Below are positions 13,106 through 20,242 of a stretch of 48,233 nucleotides of DNA, in pieces; the stretch's first letter is position 1; every line of letters begins with the position of its first letter. Where the stretch lies: IMG/VR virus record IMGVR_UViG_3300046387_000975, positions 1 through 48,233 of that record. One strand, given 5' to 3'. Source of the stretch: a virus. A program made the position numbers and the translations under genes. The notes beneath the pieces are model-generated. The model had not been told where the DNA came from, made no database searches, and worked only from the letters and a program-made list of their open reading frames with translations.

Positions 13106-14229
13106 TGCCATTAGTAAAACGTAAGAAGAAAACTATTCGTGCACGCCGCCGTACTGGCGCAGGTGCAGCACCAGTCGAAAAAGGTTTTGATAGTGTACTA
13201 TATTACTTTCAAAACGAAGTTGATCGCAAAGAAACAATTGAATGTACTAAATCATTTATTCGTACTACATTCAATAAAACCGATGCAAAGCATATCCTTG
13301 CTAATCCAGATTATAACTTCGGTCACTCTTATATGGGCGCTACGAGTTACTGGTATACGTCAGGTCAAGAAGTAAATGAAAGATCGACGTATTGGCATGA
13401 CAGTCTTGTTAATCGATTTAAAGGCTATATCGATGCTGGCAAAGCTATCGTAAAAGAGAAAGCTCTTGAGAAGAAAGTAGAAAAGAATATTGTTACTCTT
13501 TCTCCAATGCAGCGTCTACAAAACAAGATTAGTAATACCATTATGCAAGACCTTCTTAATCTAGAAGATCAATGGATGGAAGGTGAAAAGACCGACATTG
13601 ATATTTACAGTTTGTTTAAAAAGCACGGCCTGCCTAACTCGGCTACTCTGCCAGTAAGGCAACTAATTGAAGGATGGTTGCTAGACTATGATGATGCTCT
13701 TCATGCTAGGTGTGACCAGGCAGTCGAAGGGTATTCGCACTTGAAAAAACCAGAACTCAAGCGCCGTGTAAAAGCTTGTCAGGACATGCTCCTCGATCTT
13801 GACAAGCTTAAGTCCGCAGCTAAGGCACAACGTAAGACAAGAGTCAAACAGCCTAAAGCTGCGGACAAACAAGTTTCGAAAGTAAAGTACAAGAAGGAAG
13901 ATAGTGAATTTAAATTAGCTTCTATTAATCCTGTACAAATAGTCGGTAAAACCAGACTATATACTTTCAATACAAAGTCTCGAATGCTTACAGAGTATAT
14001 TACTCAAAGTGTTGGAGGTTTTGAAATCTCAGGTACATCGATTAAAAATATCGATAGTATTAATAGTAGAACAGTCAAGCTTCGTAAGCCTAATGAATTT
14101 CTAGCTTTAGTCCTTACAAAGTCTGTAAAACAAATACATATTGCTTGGGATACTCTAACTACTAAGAGCAGTGTACCAAACGGTAGACTGAATGACGATA
14201 CAATTCTATTGAAAGCACTAGATAAATGA
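13105..14229 (+). CDS. Conserved-looking T4-like phage protein of unknown role, 374 aa
   Basis: An Arg/Lys-rich N-terminus (VKRKKKTIRARRRTG) precedes a domain with FNKTDAKHILANPDYNF (residues 50-70) and helical segments. A lysine-rich linker (about 235-265) separates a C-terminal beta-rich domain (LYTFNTKSRMLTEY onwards). The two-domain layout suggests an N-terminal part working with nucleic acid. It lies directly upstream of gp33 and gp32, where T4 has gp59 (helicase loader) and dsbA, but I see no similarity to either. Coupled by ATGA to gp33. Confidence 0.6.
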   Translation: MPLVKRKKKTIRARRRTGAGAAPVEKGFDSVLYYFQNEVDRKETIECTKSFIRTTFNKTDAKHILANPDYNFGHSYMGATSYWYTSGQEVNERSTYWHDSLVNRFKGYIDAGKAIVKEKALEKKVEKNIVTLSPMQRLQNKISNTIMQDLLNLEDQWMEGEKTDIDIYSLFKKHGLPNSATLPVRQLIEGWLLDYDDALHARCDQAVEGYSHLKKPELKRRVKACQDMLLDLDKLKSAAKAQRKTRVKQPKAADKQVSKVKYKKEDSEFKLASINPVQIVGKTRLYTFNTKSRMLTEYITQSVGGFEISGTSIKNIDSINSRTVKLRKPNEFLALVLTKSVKQIHIAWDTLTTKSSVPNGRLNDDTILLKALDK

Positions 14230-14465
14230 TAGAGGAACAATTTCTTACTAAGTCTAAGTTTACTAAACTCATTGAAGGAACAGTGAATGAACTTCATATA
14301 CCATACATGGACGCTATTCTTCATGTATGCGATAAGAATAACATTGAACCTGAAGATGTTAAAAAGTTTATCTCACCAATTATTAAAGATAAACTTGAAG
14401 CTGAGGCAATGCAGCTTAATTTCTTGCCAAAAGGTAATACTCTTGATTCGGCGTTTTTCGAATGA
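14226..14465 (+). CDS. 33: gp33-like late transcription co-activator, 79 aa
   Basis: The C-terminal region (YMDAILHVCDKNNIEPEDVKKFIS, then KLEAEAMQLNFLPKGN) matches my recollection of gp33 of marine T4-like phages. In T4, gp33 bridges host RNA polymerase and the gp45 sliding clamp, so that late genes are read from TATAAATA promoters. T4 gp33 is longer (112 residues); this short form agrees with marine relatives. Position next to gp32 is the T4 arrangement, and the presence of late boxes in the window requires this factor. The start overlaps the previous stop (ATGA). Confidence 0.72.
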   Translation: MIEEQFLTKSKFTKLIEGTVNELHIPYMDAILHVCDKNNIEPEDVKKFISPIIKDKLEAEAMQLNFLPKGNTLDSAFFE

Positions 14466-14481
14466 TGGGTATATATAATAG

Positions 14482-14510
14482 TGTACAACAACGCATGAAT
14501 GTTGTATAAT
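14482..14510 (+). promoter_or_regulatory. Promoter, TGTACA-17-TATAAT type (copy 5, gene 32)
   Basis: TGTACA 14482-14487, TATAAT 14505-14510, 17-base spacer. The bases around it differ from copies 1-4 (no TAGTG). It leaves a leader of about 34 bases before gp32 at 14551, with AAGGAA as ribosome site, and gives gene 32 its own transcription. Confidence 0.8.
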
Positions 14511-14550
14511 ATATTTCAGTTAATACTACAGCAATACAAGGAACATATAA

Positions 14551-15456
14551 ATGTCTTTTGCAAATCTAAAGCGTAATCGCGACCAAATCTCCAAACTAGT
14601 TCAAGCAGCAGAAGCCACCGGTGGTGGTGAAAAGAAGTCATATGACGATGAACGTATTTGGAAACCAACAGTAGATAAAGCCGGTAACGGTTATGCTGTT
14701 CTCCGTTTTCTTCCAGCATCTGAAGGTTCTGATCTTCCATGGGTTCGTTATTGGGACCATGGCTTTAAAGGTCCAACTGGTCTATGGTATATTGAAAACT
14801 CTCTTACTTCTATTGGTCAAGCAGATCCGGTTGGCGAGCTTAATTCTCGTCTGTGGAATTCTGGACATGAAGAAGATAAAGAAACTGCACGTAAACAAAA
14901 GCGTCGTCTACACTATGTAGTTAATGCTCTCGTTGTACAAGATCCTGGTAATCCACAGAATGAAGGTCGTGTAGTACTATATAAATTCGGTAAGAAGATC
15001 TTTGATAAGATTATGGATGTTATGCAGCCATCATTTGCCGATGAAACGCCTGTTAATCCTTTCGACTTTTGGGAAGGTGCAGACTTTAAATTGAAAATCC
15101 GTCAGGTTGAAGGATATCGTAATTATGATAAGTCAGAGTTTGCAAGCGCATCTGCTCTCTATGATGCAGAAGAATCCAAGTTGGAAGAAGTCTATAACCA
15201 ACTACATTCACTCAGTGAGTTTACCGAACCAAGTAACTACAAAAGCTACGATGACCTCAAAGCAAAACTAAGTCGAGTGTTGGGTGAAGATACAGTTGCA
15301 ATGGGTGCACCAACTATGGCACAGACCGTTCAAATGAATGAGCCGGCTCCTGCTCCCGCAGCTCCTGCACAAGCACCTGTTACTGCAGAACAAGTATCAT
15401 CTACGGATGATGATGACACAATGTCCTACTTTGCACGTCTTGCAAATGATGAATAG
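14551..15456 (+). CDS. 32: Single-stranded DNA-binding protein gp32, 301 aa
   Basis: It coats single-stranded DNA in replication, recombination and repair. The N-terminal basic segment LKRNRDQISKL is the cooperativity region. The core follows T4 gp32 closely: AVLRFLP near 50, HGFKGPTGLWYIE near 71, NALVVQDP near 131, NEGRVVLYKFGKKIFDKI near 142, and FWEGADFKLKIRQVEGYRNYDKSEF near 180-205. A proline/alanine linker leads to the acidic tail (SSTDDDDTMSYFARL) that contacts partner proteins. The protein has no cysteine at all, so the T4 zinc site (one His, three Cys) is absent; it is replaced by ELNSRLWNSGHEEDK. Length is the same as T4 (301). Confidence 0.95.
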   Translation: MSFANLKRNRDQISKLVQAAEATGGGEKKSYDDERIWKPTVDKAGNGYAVLRFLPASEGSDLPWVRYWDHGFKGPTGLWYIENSLTSIGQADPVGELNSRLWNSGHEEDKETARKQKRRLHYVVNALVVQDPGNPQNEGRVVLYKFGKKIFDKIMDVMQPSFADETPVNPFDFWEGADFKLKIRQVEGYRNYDKSEFASASALYDAEESKLEEVYNQLHSLSEFTEPSNYKSYDDLKAKLSRVLGEDTVAMGAPTMAQTVQMNEPAPAPAAPAQAPVTAEQVSSTDDDDTMSYFARLANDE

Positions 15457-15465
15457 GAATAAGGT

Positions 15466-15517
15466 ATGCCAACCTCATGTGGGCCTTGTCGCTGAATAAG
15501 ATTCGGACAAAAGTTGG
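15466..15517 (+). ncRNA. Structured RNA with 9-codon ORF in the gene 32 3' region
   Basis: An outer stem CCAAC (15469-15473)/GTTGG (15513-15517) encloses a hairpin TTGT-CG-CTGAAT, loop AAG, ATTCGG-ACAA (15486-15510). A nine-codon frame MPTSCGPCR starts at ATG 15466 behind AAGG and stops (TGA 15493-15495) inside the hairpin. Ribosome movement over it would open the structure. It lies between gp32 and the terminator. It could protect the 3' end, be an attenuator-like element or be a stable small RNA. Confidence 0.45.
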
Positions 15518-15540
15518 AGCAACAATGACTAAAGACGGAT

Positions 15541-15570
15541 AGGGGGACTTCGGTCCCCTTATTCTATTTT
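15541..15570 (+). terminator. Intrinsic terminator after gene 32
   Basis: GGGGAC (15543-15548), a UUCG tetraloop (15549-15552) and GTCCCC (15553-15558) form a very stable stem, extended by two weaker pairs, then TTATTCTATTTT. It ends plus-strand transcription before the convergent gp29 gene. Read on the minus strand it has no U-tract, so it mainly acts on gene 32. Confidence 0.92.
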
Positions 15571-17380
15571 AATGAGCGAGTGACCCGACTACCATATCAT
15601 TAAAGTCGATGGCTCCGCCTGGACTTACAACAAGAGGCTGAGATTGGCTTACATTAGTATTATTTGAATTATTATCGCCTACTTGACCTATATTTGTAGA
15701 TCCGGCAGATCTAAATGCCATTGCAGTTTGTTGAGCAGTCATAGTTTGTACTCCTCCGGCGACACCGCTATCAGCTCGAGGAGTATTTACAGTAGCAGAC
15801 GGTTGACCATTTCTTCTTCGATCACCTCTTTTTCCAGGCCCAGAAGAATTTTCTACGTCGGCATTTATACTTTTCATAATGTCGGATTCACTAGTTTTAC
15901 CTAAAAGATATTCAGCTAATTTAGTACCAACATATCCACCTCCAAAGTATCCACCTAGTGCACCAAGAGTCGCACCGAATGGTCCTCCTACAGCAAGTCC
16001 TAATGCTCCAAATCCAAGGGTTCCTACTGAACCTCCAATAAGTGGTCCTAATTCACTAATTTTTTGTTCTCTAGATTTTGTTTCATCTAGCATAATTGAT
16101 GCTGCCATAGCGCTATCAATCGCTGCAAATAATAGACTAGTTCCAGGAATTCCTTTTAATGCAGTTAATCTAGGAAATTTACTCCACCATTTACTCTTAT
16201 TTAATTTTTTAATTTCGGCTTCACTTAGTACGTTTGTTGTAGCTTTTCCATCTACGCCTTGAAAGGCTAATTTACCACTATTAGATCTAACAACATTTTT
16301 ACCGTCTACTTTGCCAATTACATTTGATGGAGGTGGTGCAGCCGTCGTTGTGGCACCAGTTCGAGCGCCACTGTTTCTACCTCTTCGTACTGCCTGTACG
16401 GCTTTTGTTGCGCCTATAGCTAAAGCTGTTGTTACTCCGGCAGCTGCACCTATGTCTTCAGTAGTTAAATCTCCATCAGTGAAATCGCCATTCAGTGCTT
16501 TGTATGCAGCAACAAGAGCAATACCGGCTGCCATAGTTCTAAATTTTGCTAGTCTTTTAATAACTCTAAATATAGGACCTCTAAAGAAAAATGCAAAAGC
16601 GCCTAAAACACCGGCCGCTTCTCCCATATTTTCTTGAAATTTTTCACTATCAGTACCTTCTTCAATTAGTCCTGTTAATCCTTCTAATCCATCACCAACT
16701 CCAGTTTGCACACGAGATAAAACCTCGGAAGCAGCTGGCAAGTTGGTAGCAAAATCTCTTAATTTTTCGCCTATTGAACCAAACCTTTCCGCAAACGCTG
16801 CTCCTTGTTCACTTTCAGCCCAATTCTTAATGCCTTGCCTAGCTTCCTCAACTTTTGTTAAAATTGCATTACCTAGATTTTCAGCCTGTTTTATATTTTC
16901 TTCTGTTGCTAATCCACCTACAGCTGCGCCTATTAAGCCAAACTTTTTACCTAAAAGCAAGCCAAATGTACCACCTAGTGTAGCTCTTTCAGCAGCAGCA
17001 CCTAATTCAGCTGATCCGGTTTTGCTGTTAACCCATTTACCGATATCGTCAGCAAAGGCCGTAGCCAATGCAGCGGGTAAACCTCTTTTAAGTAATCCTT
17101 TTGCTAATCCTAAACTTAAATCTTTTAATGCAGCACCAGTTAAAAGCGCAGTAGGTAATGAAAATCCACTTCCACTTTTGCCAGCGTCTGATGAGCTACT
17201 ACTATTATTATTACTAGTCTTAGCAGATACTATTTGTGCTTTTCTTTCTCTTTCAGCTTCGAGGTCATCTCCCCTTTTCTGTTCCATAGAACGAATAAAG
17301 CGATCTAGGCTATTACTAGAACGATTAGTATTATCTACTACTGCAGCAAGCGTTTGATTAATATCAGCTAAAGTTGTCAT
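15569..17380 (-). CDS. 29: Tail tape-measure protein gp29-like, 603 aa
   Basis: Tape-measure proteins sit inside the tail tube and set its length. The size is near T4 gp29 (590). The N-terminal 60 residues are helical and polar, then comes an asparagine/serine linker (NNNSSSSSDAGKSGSG). The middle holds several hydrophobic, glycine/alanine-rich segments (for example LLTGAALKDLSLGLAKGLL, FGLLLGKKFGLIGAAVGG, and a GGYFGGGYVG run near 480), as expected for a protein that also enters the host membrane. The last 80 residues are low-complexity and polar. It starts on ATGA overlapping gp51 and is last of a minus-strand baseplate operon. Assigned by size, composition and neighbours. Confidence 0.68.
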   Translation of the reverse strand: MTTLADINQTLAAVVDNTNRSSNSLDRFIRSMEQKRGDDLEAERERKAQIVSAKTSNNNSSSSSDAGKSGSGFSLPTALLTGAALKDLSLGLAKGLLKRGLPAALATAFADDIGKWVNSKTGSAELGAAAERATLGGTFGLLLGKKFGLIGAAVGGLATEENIKQAENLGNAILTKVEEARQGIKNWAESEQGAAFAERFGSIGEKLRDFATNLPAASEVLSRVQTGVGDGLEGLTGLIEEGTDSEKFQENMGEAAGVLGAFAFFFRGPIFRVIKRLAKFRTMAAGIALVAAYKALNGDFTDGDLTTEDIGAAAGVTTALAIGATKAVQAVRRGRNSGARTGATTTAAPPPSNVIGKVDGKNVVRSNSGKLAFQGVDGKATTNVLSEAEIKKLNKSKWWSKFPRLTALKGIPGTSLLFAAIDSAMAASIMLDETKSREQKISELGPLIGGSVGTLGFGALGLAVGGPFGATLGALGGYFGGGYVGTKLAEYLLGKTSESDIMKSINADVENSSGPGKRGDRRRNGQPSATVNTPRADSGVAGGVQTMTAQQTAMAFRSAGSTNIGQVGDNNSNNTNVSQSQPLVVSPGGAIDFNDMVVGSLAH

Positions 17381-17553
17381 TGTTGTGCAAGTCTTTCGTT
17401 TTGCTCTTTAATGTGATCGTTAAGTAGTATAATATAAATGTCCCTCTCCCAGGGTATCATAGTTTCTAAATCGTTCAATGAATAATTAAAATGTTGCATC
17501 ATTGTAAAATTAGTGCGATAATAGTTTTCTAGTGATTCATGTGAGAGGGCCAC
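17377..17553 (-). CDS. 51: gp51-like baseplate hub assembly protein, 58 aa
   Basis: On the minus strand a GTG at 17553 opens a 58-residue frame whose core NFTMMQHFNYSLNDLE followed by MIPWERDIYIILL is the hallmark of small gp51-like proteins I recall from marine T4-like phages, where they help assemble the baseplate hub. The GTG touches the gp26 stop (TAGTG) and the stop overlaps gp29 (ATGA), so all three are translated in a chain. In T4, gp51 is likewise next to gp26. Easily missed because it is so short and starts with GTG. Confidence 0.78.
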   Translation of the reverse strand: MALSHESLENYYRTNFTMMQHFNYSLNDLETMIPWERDIYIILLNDHIKEQNERLAQQ

Positions 17554-18266
17554 TAAAAAAAATCTTGTATTCCCTTAAGAGTTAATGAGTTATTATGTGC
17601 ACAAGACTGACAGGTATAATCTATAGTATGTTCTAAACTTGGCATAGAGTCTACAAAAATAGAAAGCTTTTCTAATTGTTCATTTGTTAACGAATTAATA
17701 AAAGTTTCAACTTCAGCCTTTGGCTCATCTTTTAATGAAATGTTATTGTCTTGTGTTTGTACGCTTTCAATGCATGAAGTAATAGTTTCAAATAATAATT
17801 CAACCGAAGTTTTATCCTCATTAAATACCGAATCATTTTTCATTAGATCATCATATGTAGGATATTTCATTACAATATTAATATCTTTGGTAATAGGAAT
17901 AATATTATCTACATGTTTATGGTCAATTTTAATATCATCTAAATTTAGATTTATAGTATGCTCATGCCCACATTCTGTACATTCAGATAAAATTTTGGTT
18001 GTTTCACCCACAGATTTACCACGAATTTGTGTAAAGATATAATCTACATCAAAGGTAGATAGCTTTGATGCATTAATATTTGGAGAACAAGATTCGATAC
18101 ACGTTAGTACAGCATTTAAAACCATTTTGGGATCTTTAGATTCAAGTGCAATCAAAAGGTTACGCTGCTCTTTTACTAAAAACGGACGATAGTTAATTGT
18201 CTTTTTAGTAGAAGGTACAGTTAAACTGTATGATGGTGCATCATTGTTTAGTTTAGGTAATGCCAT
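17553..18266 (-). CDS. 26: Baseplate hub protein gp26-like, 237 aa
   Basis: The start MALPKLNND and the block INYRPFLVKEQRNLLIALES (residues 27-46) match gp26 of marine T4-like phages as I remember it. Two CxxC pairs, SECTECGHEH near residue 102 and TCQSCAHNN near 223, suggest one zinc site built from both ends of the protein. I start at ATG 18266 with GGAGA 9 bases upstream; the GTG at 18281 has no site. It overlaps the stop of the 79-residue gene (TAATG). It acts in baseplate hub assembly in the cytoplasm. Confidence 0.75.
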   Translation of the reverse strand: MALPKLNNDAPSYSLTVPSTKKTINYRPFLVKEQRNLLIALESKDPKMVLNAVLTCIESCSPNINASKLSTFDVDYIFTQIRGKSVGETTKILSECTECGHEHTINLNLDDIKIDHKHVDNIIPITKDINIVMKYPTYDDLMKNDSVFNEDKTSVELLFETITSCIESVQTQDNNISLKDEPKAEVETFINSLTNEQLEKLSIFVDSMPSLEHTIDYTCQSCAHNNSLTLKGIQDFF

Positions 18267-18505
18267 TATGCATTTCTCCACACTTCTTTTGCATTCACTC
18301 GAATAAATTTCTTATTCGTTTCATTTTTATTAGGATTAGGAACAGTCAACATTACATTTTTACCAGCCATAAACGCTTGCAACTTTGCATAATGCTGTGC
18401 ATCTGACCCATTCCATTCTCTACGCCTTGCTTTAGCAAGTGGGCATCTATTTTGATGTGTAACACCTTTAGATACTTGCTTAGCTCTCGATCTCTTTTTT
18501 CCCAT
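18266..18505 (-). CDS. Conserved basic phage protein, 79 aa
   Basis: Small and very basic, with an N-terminal GKKRSRAKQVSKG and a C-terminal TVPNPNKNETNKKFIRVNAKEVW block. I recall similar proteins next to gp26 and gp54 in marine T4-like phages, always without function. A single Cys and no membrane segment. AAGGAAAATG gives a good ribosome site. Its place between baseplate genes suggests a minor virion or assembly component; the basic charge would also suit RNA or DNA binding. Confidence 0.6.
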   Translation of the reverse strand: MGKKRSRAKQVSKGVTHQNRCPLAKARRREWNGSDAQHYAKLQAFMAGKNVMLTVPNPNKNETNKKFIRVNAKEVWRNA

Positions 18506-18523
18506 TTCATTTTCCTTATAAAG

Positions 18524-19147
18524 TTATAATAAATCAACACTACCAAGAGGTGTTGAAAGACTAGCATTTAAGAAGTTTTGTGAAGCTTCTGCGTTATACC
18601 AGTTTGTATAAGATAATTGAACAGATAATTCAACTAATCCATCTAATTCGTTATTTAATTCAATTGCTGTCATTGTTGTAGGAAATGCTTCTCGTAACTC
18701 TACACTGTAAACACTTCCTCCACCTATGCCTATATTTGCTCTAAGCGGACCAATAGCTTTTGATAAACCTACAAGAGGTTTTCTGAGCTGATGTATAGTA
18801 ACACTTTTAGCATAATCATTTTTATACTTTAATTCACCCAGTTCTTCACCAACTGTTATAGATCTCCATGCATCAAAATATTTTTTAACACCATAATCAT
18901 TCATACAATAAAATGTCATACTAACATCATCGACGGCGTATCCATATGCAACCTTTTGAAATTCCATTCCAATACGGCGATCTGATGTCAAAACTTGTTT
19001 ACCAGGTAATGTCGTGGACTTGCATAACACATTTAGCTCTCTACCTGATACACCACCAAGATCAGGCAATGTAACAAGAAAGTTATTAGGTCGTGCAAAA
19101 CCAAGTTTTACAGATGCAATAGCTTTTAACTCATCTACGCTTGACAT
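18524..19147 (-). CDS. 54: Baseplate tail-tube initiator gp54-like, 207 aa
   Basis: The sequence has the tail-tube fold pattern shared by gp19 and gp54: RPNNFLVTLPDLG near residue 20, LNVLCKSTTLPGKQVLTSDRRIGMEF near 38-63, YAVDDVSMTFYCMNDYGVKKYFDAW near 70-95, and a late LSVQLSYTNWYNA. gp54 begins tube polymerisation on top of the baseplate. It is unlikely to be the tube gp19 itself because the neighbours are hub and baseplate genes; T4 gp54 is longer (320), but marine forms are near this length. Starts on TAATG overlapping the previous gene. Confidence 0.7.
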   Translation of the reverse strand: MSSVDELKAIASVKLGFARPNNFLVTLPDLGGVSGRELNVLCKSTTLPGKQVLTSDRRIGMEFQKVAYGYAVDDVSMTFYCMNDYGVKKYFDAWRSITVGEELGELKYKNDYAKSVTIHQLRKPLVGLSKAIGPLRANIGIGGGSVYSVELREAFPTTMTAIELNNELDGLVELSVQLSYTNWYNAEASQNFLNASLSTPLGSVDLL

Positions 19148-19680
19148 TACATCTTGCTCCTAGAATCTTTATATACTGTAGTCTTTGTTGCGCCTCTAAA
19201 GTCTGCCGTTGGTAAGAATGTAGCAATCTCCCATTCAGGCTTATCGACTAATGCAAACCTACTACGAACTTGCTTAAACAAATATCTATGTATCATTGGT
19301 GCAACATACTTTGATGGTAAGCTACCTTCACCAAGTAATGCATCAAGTGCCTTTGCTCTAAGAGGTAAAGGTAAATAATGTAAGTTAAGACCATAGAAAC
19401 CGCCTGCAGCAGGACCGACTGGAATAACTAAAGGAAATGCATCATAGTACGGTAGTGTGTCTTTATGCTTAGCATCATAGAAATACATGTACATATTACC
19501 ATACGGCTTAGTGATAGGTCTATTACGTAACTCAATAGAATCATCTTGCATTACACCTGTACGACTAACCTTACCCATTTGAGATGCTTTCTTCTGAAAC
19601 CATCGAATAGATTCTTTAGTCCGCGGCGTAATACCTTTACGGAATGCTTCGATTTCTAACTGCTGAAATAAACTTGCCAT
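19147..19680 (-). CDS. Conserved structural-type protein of unknown role, 177 aa
   Basis: Not firmly recognised. A helical N-terminus (FQQLEIEAFRKGITPRTKESIRWF) is followed by a compact domain with GNMYMYFYDAKHKDTLPYYDAFPLV (residues 61-85) and GGFYGLNLHYLPLPLRAKAL. It follows gp4, where T4 has gp2 (DNA-end protector) and gp3 nearby, so a head/tail completion role is a fair guess; no sequence match supports it. The ATG lies only five bases from a minus-strand late box, so it may be translated from a leaderless message or by coupling with gp4. Confidence 0.6.
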   Translation of the reverse strand: MASLFQQLEIEAFRKGITPRTKESIRWFQKKASQMGKVSRTGVMQDDSIELRNRPITKPYGNMYMYFYDAKHKDTLPYYDAFPLVIPVGPAAGGFYGLNLHYLPLPLRAKALDALLGEGSLPSKYVAPMIHRYLFKQVRSRFALVDKPEWEIATFLPTADFRGATKTTVYKDSRSKM

Positions 19681-19685
19681 ACGAG

Positions 19686-19693
19686 TATTTATA
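19686..19693 (-). promoter_or_regulatory. Late promoter box TATAAATA overlapping the gp4 stop codon
   Basis: Exact TATAAATA on the minus strand; its TAA is the stop codon of gp4. The predicted start coincides with the ATG at 19680, giving little or no leader. Confidence 0.55.
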
Positions 19694-20192
19694 TCTTTTT
19701 CTTAGACTTTTTACGATACGGCTTCATAGGTTTTAGAGGTTTTAGTTTACCTGGTACAGGTTTAGTTAATAGTTTCATTTCCTGTAGAGTATGCTCTGTC
19801 CATATTTGAAACTCCCACCCTCTATCTCTTGCATATTCATTTGCTGCTTCCCACTTATTCATATTCTTTACATAAGTCAAACCTTCATTAATATATTTTT
19901 TAGTTCTTCTCTGACCAGTAGGAGGTTTAGTTTCTTTGTCTGGTTTAATTTCTACTAATATAGTTTTTTCTTTCATTACAATTTTAAGATCTACAAAGTA
20001 ACGATGGTATTTTTTATCAACATCATAGTAATATGGTATTACAACTTCTTCTGAGGACCATCCTTTTACAGCAGGATTTGCATCACACCACTGAAATGCA
20101 GCACGTTCCCATAAAGAACGATAAACTACTGCACTTGGATCTCCTAAATACTTCTTAGGATTCTTAACTTGATATCTGCCTGAATATGCCAT
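19689..20192 (-). CDS. 4: Head completion protein gp4, 167 aa
   Basis: It closely follows T4 gp4: start MAYSGRYQVKNPKKYLGDPS, then VYRSLWERAAFQWCD (residues 23-37), GWSSEEVVIPYYY (44-56), and YFVDLKIVM...TILVEIKPDKE (66-86). The last part is the PD-(D/E)xK nuclease-like core, with D68, E82 and K84 as the likely catalytic set. RRTKKYINEGLTYVKN and a very basic tail follow. T4 gp4 (also called gp50/gp65) completes the head before tail joining. It is the first gene of the minus-strand run and is divergent from gp48, with no obvious late box of its own. Confidence 0.9.
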   Translation of the reverse strand: MAYSGRYQVKNPKKYLGDPSAVVYRSLWERAAFQWCDANPAVKGWSSEEVVIPYYYDVDKKYHRYFVDLKIVMKEKTILVEIKPDKETKPPTGQRRTKKYINEGLTYVKNMNKWEAANEYARDRGWEFQIWTEHTLQEMKLLTKPVPGKLKPLKPMKPYRKKSKKKI

Positions 20193-20199
20193 ATTTTGA

Positions 20200-20207
20200 T
20201 ATAAATA
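20200..20207 (+). promoter_or_regulatory. Late promoter box TATAAATA before gp48
   Basis: Exact TATAAATA 35 bases before the gp48 ATG at 20243, in the divergent gap with gp4. It would drive the plus-strand baseplate operon. Confidence 0.78.
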
Positions 20208-20242
20208 GAAAGAGTTAACTAGTTATATCTATAGGACATAAA

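Noticed and set aside
15480-15520. Resemblance to glutamine riboswitch/Downstream-peptide RNA (GGAC-AAG-GG pieces)
   Set aside because: The upstream GUUCA-type pairing element is missing and no gene follows on the plus strand before the terminator.
15879-17357. Long plus-strand frames opposite gp29
   Set aside because: They are antisense shadows of the alanine/glycine-rich minus-strand gp29; no ribosome sites, proline/alanine-rich artefact composition.
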